From assembly GCA_030847615.1 (NCBI GenBank), contig JAUMIR010000001.1, forward strand, positions 157,453,001 through 157,517,000: a stretch of DNA of 64,000 bases, written 5' to 3'. Origin of the DNA: Gambelia wislizenii (lineage: Eukaryota > Chordata > Lepidosauria > Squamata > Crotaphytidae). The translations under genes and the position numbers were made by a program. The notes below the pieces were generated by a model. That model searched no databases. It was given only the letters and a program-made list of their open reading frames with translations, and was not told the DNA's origin. Positions 44,189 to 53,717 of the stretch are shown here, piece after piece (the first letter of the stretch is position 1; the number at the start of each line of letters is the position of its first letter).

Positions 44189-44586
44189 CAGTGGCTCTTA
44201 ACCTTTTTTTTACCAGGGCTCCCCTTCAAATATCTTTTGTTGTTGTGGACCGCCAAGACTTAATTCAAGATTTAAACAACAATGGCAACAACTAATGACA
44301 ACAACAACAACAACAACACAATTATACTATCCATGAAACCTTCCCTCAGAGGCACTGGCGGGGGTGGGGGAGACTTTTCTCCTGCTTCTTCCTGCAAGTT
44401 TGTGGCTGGAGCAGATTGAATGGCAATGTGCAAGCCAAGCCAGCCATCCTTTGCCTTGGCTCCTGTCATATGGCCACTCCACTGCAGGGAGGAGGTGGGC
44501 CAAGCAACTTTCAAGCCTTCATGGACCCCCCTGTGAGGACACTGTGGACCCCTGGGGATCCCCGGACCCCAGGTTAAGAACTACTG
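44189..44586 (+). mobile_element. hAT MITE (CAGTGGCTCTTAACC), copy 1
   Basis: A 398-bp element with left CAGTGGCTCTTAACCTTTTT and right GACCCCAGGTTAAGAACTACTG split at the limit (GGTTAAGAACTACTG). Flanked by TCATAGAT (44181-44188) and TCATAGAA (44587-44594), an 8-bp duplication typical of hAT. An AAC microsatellite lies inside. Confidence 0.88.
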
Positions 44587-44684
44587 TCATAGAACAAAAA
44601 AAGGTTCCCTGTTTAGACTGCTTGCCTTGCTTCAGAGGTGGCATTTATCATATGACCTGTCACACAGGAAGTAAACGAGATGTC

Positions 44685-44689
44685 AGGAA

Positions 44690-44720
<31 letters not shown>

Positions 44721-45535
44721 TTTTATTTCTATCCCGCCCCTCTGCAACGCAATCGGGGCGGCTTACAATATAAAAACTCCATAATTACAATACCCTAGCC
44801 CACCCACCACTTAAAATAATATTAAATTATAAAGGATTAAAACATACAATAATTAAAAATATATAAATTAGGGGAAAAAATTAAAACATACAATAATTTT
44901 AAAAATTCAATTGCAGCTCAGAAAGGACAACTGAGTCTTGGGCCGGGATAGTTATTCAGGAAAGGCCTGCTGGAAAAGATCCATCTTGACAACTTTTTTA
45001 AAGCTGTCTAAGGTAGTAATAAGACGAATCTCGTCCGGCAGGCCATTCCATAATCTGGGAGCAGCAGCAGAGAAGGCCCTCTGGGAGGTCACCGACAGCC
45101 TTGTTTTCAAAGGCTGTAACAGATTCCTCCCAGAGGACTGAAGTGTGTGGGGAGGGTCGTATGGAAGGAGGCGGTCCCAGAGATAAGTTGGACCCAAGCC
45201 ATGTAGGGCTTTAAAGGTCATAACCAACAGCTTGTACTGTGCCCGGAAACTAATAGGCAGCCAGTGGAGAGCTTTTAGCACAGGTGTTATATGCTCTCTT
45301 CTGGAAACACCAGAAATCAACCTGGCTGCCATGTTCTGAACTAGTTGAAGTTTCCAAGTCAAGCACAAGGGTAGCCCCATGTAGAGCGCATTACAGAAAT
45401 CCAGACGGGAGGTTACCAGTGCATGTACCACAGTTTCGGGGTCCCTGGTTTCCAGGAAAGGGCGCAGCTGGCGTATCAGCCGAAGTTGATAACAGGCACT
45501 CACGACCGTCGTGTTTACCTGATTAGACATCTGGA
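44685..45535 (-). mobile_element. L2-like LINE with intact 192-codon C-terminal frame
   Basis: The minus frame 45530-44952 is uninterrupted: YQLRLIRQLRPFLE, ALVTSRLDFCNALYMGLPL, KLQLVQNMAARLISGVSRRE, LHWLPISFRAQYKLLVMTFK, RAFSAAAPRLWNGLPDEI and DLFQQAFPE. This is the RT thumb and C-terminal tail of L2-type LINEs. A 3' UTR of about 250 bp ends in (ATT)n. The intact frame points to a relatively recent insertion, but the RT core and endonuclease are missing by 5' truncation. Confidence 0.85.
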
Positions 45536-45540
45536 GCGAC

Positions 45541-45854
45541 AGCCCATTTGTGGTTGCTAATTAAATGCAGGAAATGTGACCAGGAAATTTTCTTGCCTCA
45601 TTCTATGCCACCTTAACTACTTTTTCGTTTGCAGTTCTCCTACTGTAGAACACACATCCTTGTGAAAAATTGTAGTCTTATTTGATCTTCTCTTGGTGTT
45701 TTCTTTACATGCCATAATAACTTGGATGACTTTGATCTTGGAAAAGTTGGCTAAGGGCTTCTGGGAGTTGTCATCCAAAAAAGTAACATTTCCAAGTTCT
45801 GGCTTTAAATGCTAGACATGCTTGAATTTGTTGTGCAGAGGCGGCATTTGCTAA
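45541..45854. other. No feature recognised
   Basis: No gene or repeat seen. Confidence 0.4.
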
Positions 45855-46083
45855 GCCTAAATACCCTGAAGGTACCAGATCCTGTCTGGTTTTGGAAGCT
45901 AAGCAGGGTCACAGTTGGTTAGTTCTTGGATGGGGGACTACCAAGAAATACTAGAAGCTGTAGGCTATATCTAGCGGAAGGCAATGGCAAATGAACTCTG
46001 AGTATTTTCTGCTTTTAAAAACCCTGTTAAATTAATGTGATTGCCATAAGTCAAGAGGCAACTTGAAGACACATACAATACAT
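45855..46083 (+). mobile_element. 5S rRNA-derived SINE, copy 3
   Basis: 5S head GCCTAAATACCCTGAAGG ... TTGGATGGGGGACTACC to about 45970, body GAAGGCAATGGCAAATGAAC and tail TTGCCATAAGTCAAGAGGCA, ACTTGAAGACACATACAA. No flanking duplication was confirmed. Confidence 0.85.
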
Positions 46084-46170
46084 GCACCAAAGCCATAACA
46101 GGAACACCCTTTAAAAGCTGACTCCCTGTGTTTTAAGATGCTTGAAAAAGAAAAGCGCCTCAATCCCTCA

Positions 46171-46502
46171 GGACTTTTTCAGACAAGGTTTACCGTGCAA
46201 GAAGCTTGCGGAAGAGGTACGGCGCTATTGCGCAGCAGGGGGGTCAGTTTCGGGCAACGCCATCCCTCTCTTGACATTGTCCGTGTCACTTCCGTGTATG
46301 ATTGAAGGCAGCCACGCTATATTTTACTCACAAAAATTGTCCATGAGTAAAATATGGTGCAGCTGCCTTCAATCATACATGGAAGTGACATGGACGATGC
46401 TGAAAGAGGGACGGCGTCATCCGAAACGGACACCCTGCTGCACAACAGCACTGTACCTCTTCCGCAAGCTTCTCGCACAGTAACCCTTGTCTGAAAAAGT
46501 CC
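46171..46502. mobile_element. Harbinger-like fold-back MITE, 332 bp, TSD TCA
   Basis: GGACTTTTTCAGACAAGG at the left and CCTTGTCTGAAAAAGTCC at the right are exact complements; TCA flanks both sides. Complementarity runs through nearly the whole element: AAGCTTGCGGAAGAGGTAC against GTACCTCTTCCGCAAGCTT, and TTGAAGGCAGC / GCTGCCTTCAA around the centre. No coding capacity. Confidence 0.9.
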
Positions 46503-46596
46503 TCAGTCTAAACAGATGGGGTGGGAAACACACCTGCTCCAGAAGCCATGTCATCCCCTTGCATGTGATTTAAGTGTTCCATCCCCATGAGATTTA

Positions 46597-46822
46597 GGCT
46601 GCATCTGCACTGTAGAAATAATCCAGTTTGACACTGCTTTAACTGCCATGGCTCAATGCTACGGAATCCTGGGTTCTGTAGTTTTGTGAGATATTTAGCC
46701 TTTTCTGTCAGAGAGCTCAGGTGTCAGATTCACAAACTACATATCCCAGGATTCTATAGCATTAATCCACGGCAGTTAAAGCGGTGTCAAACTGGATGAT
46801 TTTCTACAGTGCAGATGCAGCC
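46597..46822. mobile_element. Harbinger-like MITE (GGCTGCATCTGCACTG), TSD TTA
   Basis: A 226-bp element with left GGCTGCATCTGCACTGTAGA and right TCTACAGTGCAGATGCAGCC, exact complements, flanked by TTA (46594-46596 and 46823-46825). Inner arms include CAGTTTGACACTGCTTTAAC against GTTAAAGCGGTGTCAAACTG. Confidence 0.9.
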
Positions 46823-46825
46823 TTA

Positions 46826-48604
46826 GCACTTTCTAAAATGACAACAGGAAGAGCACAGGAAGAGCAGCGTGGACTAGAACCATAGGGAGGCCTATGTATC
46901 ATGTTCCCTTCAGTAACACCTCAAATTGAAGCCCAGTCAGGCCACCAAACCAAACCAGCTATACAACTCACTGTCCAAAGTGACATTCCCCCCAACAACC
47001 TCAGGAGACATATCCCAGGACAAAAAGTCTCTGCAAAAGTACATTTAGAGTAGGAGATTTGCATGACACAAAGACATTTATGTCCATGCCAAGTGCTTCT
47101 ACCTTATTCTTATATGAAAGGCAACCCTAAAAGATCTTAATCAAAACAAGAATCTGCTTCAGTAGTTTGGTTATTTGCTCCTTAGTGAGCCTCTTTAGTG
47201 AATCTAGAAACAAAAGATTACCTTTTTTTACTTTTACTTTTTTTAATGGTTTGTTTTTTAATTTTAATTTTTCCAGATCTAGCTTATTGCCCTTTTTGAT
47301 ATAAGAAATTCTTAAGTGTGATACAGTAATCACACGTGCAGTAAACCTTACTGAAAGCAATGGGGAAAGAGTCCTTTCTAAAAGTAGCTCTCCCAAACCT
47401 CTTCCTTTTCCCTCTCTCAGGTCACCAGCTGAAAACACAAGCCAAGCCAAGGCCCTCAGCATGCACTGCAGAAGTCTTTCATCTATTGTGTGTGTTGGAC
47501 AAATAAATTGTCTTCTCTGTAAACAACGTTGATACCCTACTCACCAAGAGCAGCTACTTTTTGTGCAACTCGTATGAGCCTCACAGAACAGATATATCCC
47601 GTTTTCCTTAGAAAGTCAGTGTAAAAATTGTGACAGCCAGAAGAATTTGGTCAATGAATAATTTCAAGCTGGCAGATGAGCACAATGAGTTGTAAGGTCT
47701 GTTTAGATGATCTTGGGAAAATAATTCTTTCCAACATACACAGCTTCAGAAAGTTTGGGGGGGGGTGCACTACAGCTCTCAGTAAATTGTATCACTGATT
47801 CTGCCTGCGCTTTTAGCACTGAGATCTCTGATCTGCCACAGAGCTTGCCAGCTAGTCTTGGATAAGTCACTGGTGGTCACTTGGTGACAAATTTAGTTGC
47901 AACGGTGCCTTTGCCTTTAATCAGAATAAGGCAGTTCTTAAGGCAAGGGAGGGCAGGTGGAAGGTGACAAAATGCTGAAGGAGAGTGGTGTGGGTCACAC
48001 TGCTTGCTCTATGTGTCTTGAGCTAATCTGCTCCATAGGTGCAGCAGAAGACACTGGCTCTTCACCAGTGTTGAAAAAACTGAACTGCCAGTCTCTTCAA
48101 CAGCTGCATAAAGAATGGAAGGGCTGCCATCTTTGCCTCAGGCAGAAAAATTACTCAGGCTGGGCCTGGGTGGGAATTTCATGTGTTTAAACACAGAATT
48201 GTCTAGAATGAGGTTTGGGGGGATCAATTTTCAAAGCAAAAGAGCTGCATCATGAGTAGGGAGTGTATCATTCCCACATCTTGACTTAGCTCTCCACAGT
48301 GGTAAGTCCAGGCACTTTTCTCCCACCATCTGGAAGCAGAGAGAAAGGATTTTACTGGAGAAGCTGCAGACAGGTAAGCCACAGGAAGAGATATATATGT
48401 GATAATTAATTAATTAAGATTATGGTAGTAGTGATACCATTGCTATCTCTCATTTACTCTCCCCCCAAAAAACAAAAACATACACACACAAAGGCTCTTC
48501 CTCATAATGTGGGGAAGTTACTTTTGGGGACTATAATTCCAGAATCTCCCGATCAGTATGGTCACAGTTTCTATATGTAAGTCCTGCCTTCTGTCTTAAA
48601 ATTA
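46826..48604. other. No feature recognised
   Basis: About 1.8 kb. The minus open frame 47462-47127 encodes a lysine-rich C-terminus from a poly(T) tract and shows no domain. No repeat family recognised. Confidence 0.4.
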
Positions 48605-49264
48605 AATCTCTCTGGCTTGTCTTCGCAAACGAAGATTCAGGAAGAACTCATCCCGCGCTTTCTGCAAGCGCACTGTTGACTAAAAAGGCCAATCCAAGAT
48701 AAGTCCGGTTGCAGAAAGCACAGCAGAAGGTCTCCTTGGGTGATGTTTCCAGGTTGTTATTCTTTCTGCATTGTTGTTTCTCTTCAAGACTTGTTTGGCA
48801 TGAGTTCTCAAATAAGGCTGCAGTATCCTCCATCCTAGAAACGCACCCTGCCCAGCACAGCTGTGTTCTCAATATCATGGCCTCAATGCTGGTGATCCCT
48901 GCTTGCTCAAGGACAGCAATATTCATCACATAGTCAGTCCAGTGTATATTTAGGATTGTGCGTATACAGCGCTGATGAAAATGTTTGAGGAGTCGTAAGT
49001 GGTGGTGATAGGTGACCCATGTTTCAGACCCATAAAGGAGAATAGACAGTACAATGGCTCTATACACACTGATTTTTGTGCTTTGCCTCAGGTGTTTGTT
49101 ACTCCAGACTCTTTTGTAAAGTCTTCCAAATGCACTATATGCCTTTGCTAATCTGTGATCAATCTCTTTGTCAGTCTTGGCATCTGAGGAGATGATGCTT
49201 CCCAGGCGGGTGAACTGCTGAATGGACTTAAGCACAGATTTGCCGACGGCAATGTGGGGATGAT
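48605..49264 (-). pseudogene. LINE X copy 3, 3' region with internal deletion
   Basis: The minus strand encodes HHPHIAVGKSVLKSIQQFT, GRLYKRVWSNKHLRQSTKI, YGSETWVTYHHHLRLLKHF and CIRTILNIHW, then joins VSRMED directly to TAALFENS, skipping the roughly 60 codons present in the copy at 50019-50975. It ends with CAFCNRTYLGLAF and an AGAGAG tail. The 276-codon frame to 49478 is a chimera: its N-terminal 80 or so residues come from the neighbouring MITE. Confidence 0.82.
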
Positions 49265-49748
49265 GAGATTTACTCATGTTTGCACTTACCTGAATTTGCC
49301 AGCAATGACCTTTTAAAAAAAACACTATCCAAGGTGTGATTGAGCTATTTTTCACTTTAATACAAAAGCAGAAAAAGAAACAAAAAACCAATACCTCATT
49401 TTCTCGCCTTAGTGCTTGTCTGCTAAGGCGAAAATCCAACATGGTGGCTGTGGGTGCTTGTCTTCTAGCAAGCTCCACCCCCTGTGCTTGTCCGGCAAAT
49501 CAGAATTGCATTTCCTCTTGTTTGGGCAAGCGAATCAGATCAACTCACTTGTCCTAACAAGCGGAAATGTGCACCCTCGCAGTTTAATTTTAAAGACAGG
49601 AAGAGCTGTGAAGGCTTTTCTGGTGAGGTTTTTGCTGGTTTTGGCCCCCCCTCCTTAACAATATGGCTAAATCAGGCAGAATGCCGTTAAGACAAGTAGG
49701 ATTCTCCTTGCATTCTGTGAGGATTTTTTTCACCATTTGGACAACCCC
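49265..49748 (-). mobile_element. Harbinger-like MITE, family B, copy 4, truncated
   Basis: In complement the right edge reads GGGGTTGTCCAAATGGTG and the interior reads AAAAGCCTTCACAGCTCTTCC, GGTGGAGCTTGC and GCCACCATGTTGGAT, following copies 1-3. The other end is lost at the junction with LINE X at 49264/49265. Confidence 0.65.
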
Positions 49749-49845
49749 AGAGTATACAGCTTGACGCACATATCCACGGGGCAATACATTCCTGAACTTA
49801 CTGTTTATAAATGAAACTTCAGATAATAGTGAACTGCCATAGAAT

Positions 49846-49982
49846 ACCATAGAATCGTGCTGGAGGACCTAGAAAATGCCTAGGTAGAATTCTCTCTAGG
49901 CATCTAGATGCCCTTCACTGTGACTCTGTGGTCAGCCATAGACAATAGAGTCATGCTGTAAGACCTCCAGATGCCTAGAGTA
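49846..49982. repeat. Palindromic repeat of the TAGGCAT/CTCCAGCA family, copy 2
   Basis: CGTGCTGGAGGACCTAG, CTCTCTAGGCATC, GACTCTGTGG, AGAGTCATGCTGTAAGACC and TCCAGATGCCTAGAG repeat in both orientations, as at 833-965. Confidence 0.5.
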
Positions 49983-50018
49983 ACCTTTTTTCCCCAACCC
50001 TCCCTCTCTTTCTCTGGC

Positions 50019-50975
50019 TTTTCTTCACAAGCGAAGATTCAGGAAGGACTCATCCCGCACTTTCTGCAAGCGCACTGATGACTAAAAAGGCCAATCCGAG
50101 ATAAACAAGTCTGGTTGCAGAAAGCACAGCAGAAGGCTCCTTGGGTGATGTTTCCAGGTTGTGATTCTTTCTGCGTTGTCGTTTCTCTTCAAGACTTGTT
50201 CGGTGTGAGTTCTCAAATAAGGCTGCAGCATTGTGGATAGTGAATCTCCATGCCTCCTGATGTGAGGCCAGGGAGGACCATTGTTGGTGATCAATTTGGC
50301 CGAGCCTGAGATGTTGTTTCAGGGAGTCCTTGTATTGTTTTTTTGGAGCGCCCCTCTTACGCTGACCCATGGTGAGTTCACCATACAGTACTATTTTTGG
50401 GAGGCGATGGTCCTCCATCCTAGAAACGTGCCCTGCCCAGCGCAGCTATGTTCTCAATATCATGGCCTCGATGCTGGTGATCCCAAGGACAGCAATATTC
50501 GTCACATAGTCAGTCCAGTGTATATTTAGGATTGTGCGTATACAGCACTGATGAAAGCGTTCGAGGAGTCATAAGTGGTGGTGATAGGTGACCCATGTTT
50601 CAGACCATAAAGGAAAATAGACAGTACAATGGCTCTATACACATTGATTTTTGTGCTTCGCCTCAGGTGTTTGTTACTCCAGACTCTTTTGTAAAGTCTT
50701 TCAAATGCGCTATATGCCTTTGCTAATCTGTGATCAATCTCTTTATCAATCTTGGCATCTGAGGAGATGATGCTTCCCAGGTAGGTGAACTGCTGAATGG
50801 ACTTGAGCACAGATTTGACGACGGCAATGTGGGGATGGTGGTAGAGAACTTCGGTTTTCTTCAGGTTGACTTCCAGCCCAAACAGCTCTGCAGCTGTTGC
50901 GAAGCAGGATGTTAGGCACTGCAGAGCTGCTTCCGTGTGGGCAATAAGGGCAGCATCATCAGCAAAGAGCAGCTC
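50019..50975 (-). pseudogene. LINE X copy 4, RT C-terminal half
   Basis: Starts in the catalytic FADDAALIAH-like region near 50970. It continues with FGLEVNLKKTEV, LKSIQQFTYLGSIISSDAK, KAYSAFERLYKRVWSNKH, then (after a frame change) EDHRLPKIVLYGELTMGQRK, GAPKKQYKDSLKQHLRLGQI and LVYLGLAFLVISALAESAG, ending in a CT-rich (minus: AG-rich) tail at 49996-50018. CCCCAACC occurs at both ends (about 49994-50001 and 50976-50983), a possible 8-bp duplication. Best reference for the complete 3' end in this window. Confidence 0.82.
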
Positions 50976-51229
50976 CCCCCAACCACAGTTAAATCAAACC
51001 ATGGTTACTGATACCACAGATACAGGGGGTGACCTATATGTGAAAATTTGTGGTTTGTGGAGCCATGGATGGATGGATCAATGGACAGACAGGCAGATAG
51101 AATTCAAACTTCTTAGTAAGACAAATGAACTTTACTTTTAAACATTGGGTGCTCTTATAACTTTATGTGTATGATTGATTGATTTTAACGCTAACAATCT
51201 AATTTTCAATCAAAATAATATACATTCAA

Positions 51230-51897
51230 AAAGTAAAGAAACAAAACAAAAAGAGGGGGAAATAACTAAGATGAAGGGGGAAAGTAAAAATAAATAAGAG
51301 AGAGAAGAAAAAGAAAGAAAAAAGACAGATAACTAAAACACAATAGGACTCTGACCCTCCAAACTTAACTGTAATGAAAAGGAAAAGGAAAAAAGAAAAA
51401 AAATATTATTCTACCATTACAGATCCATCTAAATAATCCTACTAGTTACTAATAACCATAACCATAGATTATTATATTATTAGATTTCTTATTGCTCAAA
51501 AGGTCCATAAACTTTTTCTAATCTTTCACAAAGTCTTCAGTTGTCTCATCCTTTAGAAACCATTTTAATTTGGCCATTTGGGCCGACTCAACAACCTTAA
51601 CAATCCATTCTTCCTTCACTGGTCCATTTCCAAGTTTAAGCAAAATATATTCTTTCTGCCGTTGTCATGTATCAAAGAAGTAATACATATTTACTATCAA
51701 ATTCTTTATCCATAATGCCCGACAGAAATCTTTCTGGTACCATTACAAAATCTACCTTTAAATTTTTTTTGATTAACATATCAGTCTTAGACCAATAACT
51801 TTTCCCCCTCTTACAAGTCCACTACATATGAAAAAGGAAGCCCTCCTTATCTTGACAAACCCAACATTGGTTTGAAACATTCTGGGATGTTTTCAAC
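51230..51897 (-). pseudogene. L1-type LINE, ORF2 C-terminal relic
   Basis: Read on the minus strand from about 51880: QCWVCQDKEGFLFHM, then a WTCKRGKSYWSKTDML-like stretch, then AERIYFA and further C-terminal sequence with stops. The CW-x-C ... F-H-M-W pattern is the conserved L1 C-terminal cysteine region. Highly decayed; the 3' tail is not clear. Confidence 0.65.
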
Positions 51898-52724
51898 AGC
51901 TTATTTGGGGTTAGGTACCATGTATACATAATCTATTATGACTTTATTTACATGGAGATAAGCGCCACTGAAATCATTTGAAATTGCTTCTAAATAAATG
52001 AAGTTAGCATTGGGATGGTCAAGAAAAATGAATTTGGATGTATATGGAGGCATTGTAATATCTAAAAAGTAAAATATGGGATGGTGACAAACAGTTAAGC
52101 AAAGGTTGCACAAATATTTTCAAAGAAACTGAGAGACTTCATAATTTAAAGTTTATTCCTTGCATGGTTTAATCTGCACACCACCTAATCACATGCTTTG
52201 CCCCAACCCTGTGAAATTCTTTACAGCGTCCAAGGTCATATATAATTAATCAGATTCTGCGTATAGTCCATCTCTGCCAAATGTTCATCCAGATGTTTCT
52301 GCATGATGGCCATTTACATGTTGAAAGTGGGAAAATAATACATTATAATTCCTGGAAATTATTAGAAATGAATTATATCAAGGCTCATATAGAGGTTTCC
52401 AGAACTGTTTTTTAAGAAGCACTGCAGTTAAAGTGTACATATTATTTAGGTAATGTGTAGGAGAATTATTTTGGAGAATGTTCTCAGAGAATGGGGAGAA
52501 TGTGACTCTTCATTTATTCCTATAATTGAAGATCTAATGAATTTTCTTTGGCTTGCTGATATTTATTTATTTATTTATTTATTTATTTGCTTCTGCTGAA
52601 AAAAGAACGCTTTTAAAATGTGACGATCCACAGCATGCCTACCTCACAATATACTAGAAAGCAACCTGCTTGCTAGGATTAGTTACAACTATGCTGGAAA
52701 ATATACTGTAATTTTCCATGATCT
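51898..52724. other. No feature recognised; (ATTT)n tract
   Basis: (TTTA)n at 52561-52588. No gene or repeat family. Confidence 0.4.
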
Positions 52725-53048
52725 GATTTTGGCCATATCGGGAGTGCTTTGATAAAAAATCAATACATGCCAATCCAGGGAGAGGGGGATTTCCAGCAGA
52801 TAATGGACCACCCAGAAACTAGCCATTCAAATATACATATTATTTAGGTGACCCCCCTCACCCAAATAAAGTCTTGATGACCAGAGATTTTGGCCATATC
52901 GGGAGTGCTTTGATAAAAAAAAATCAATACATGCCAATCCAGGGAGAGGGGGATTTCCAGCAGATAATGGACCATCCAGAAACTAGCCATTCAAATATAC
53001 ATATTATTTGGGTGACCCCCCTCACCCAAATAAAGTCTTGATGACCAT
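52725..53048 (+). repeat. Tandem duplication, two copies of a ~161-bp unit
   Basis: GATTTTGGCCATATCGGGAG at 52725 recurs at 52886. Both copies end with ...ACCCAAATAAAGTCTTGATG. Differences seen: the A-run length after GATAAAA, ACCACCC/ACCATCC, TTTAGG/TTTGGG. Near identity suggests a recent duplication. Confidence 0.92.
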
Positions 53049-53298
53049 TGTTGCAACACCTGATGATGAATGGTATGTATGCAAAGCTTGGAAAAGTTAC
53101 ATTTTTGGACAACAACTCCCTAAATCCCACCAACTAGAATTCTCAATGCTTTTCCATTGAGCTATATGACATATTCATCAAGTGGTGACTATGATGTGAA
53201 CCCGTAATATACTCAGTGTATATTAAGGTACATTAAGTTTTCCCCATTTGATTTGAAATTCGGTCAGCAGTTACAAGTGTCAGCAAAGGGTGCTAGAA

Positions 53299-53709
53299 CA
53301 GTGGTTTTTAACCTGTGGCCCATAGACCCCCAGGCACCCATGATGTCCTCACATGGGGTCCCTGCGAAGACTCAAAGACAGCTTGGCCCACCTCCTCCCC
53401 ACAGTGGAACAGCCACATGTCAGGAGCCAAGACAAAGGCTGGCTGGCTGGCTTGGCCGGAGCATTGATTGCTGTTCAATCTGCTCCATCCCCAAATGTGC
53501 AGGAAGAAGTAGGAGAAAAGTCTTCCATTCCCCCCCCCCCAGTGCCTCTGATTGAAGGTTTAATGGATGGTATAACTGAATGATGATGGTGACTGTGGTG
53601 ATGGTGATGGTAATGGTGATGGTTTTAAATCTGAGTTAAGTCTTGGGGATCCACAACAACAACAAAAATTTAAAGGGGGCCCTGGTAAAGAAAAGGTTAA
53701 GAGCCACTG
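53299..53709 (-). mobile_element. hAT MITE, copy 2, opposite orientation
   Basis: A 411-bp element with CAGTGGTTTTTAACCTG at the left and AGGTTAAGAGCCACTG at the right. TGCTAGAA (53291-53298) and TGCTAGAG (53710-53717) form the 8-bp duplication. The interior is the complement of copy 1 at 44189 (TCTTCCTGCAAGTTTG-type and GGCACTGG segments). Confidence 0.88.
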
Positions 53710-53717
53710 TGCTAGAG

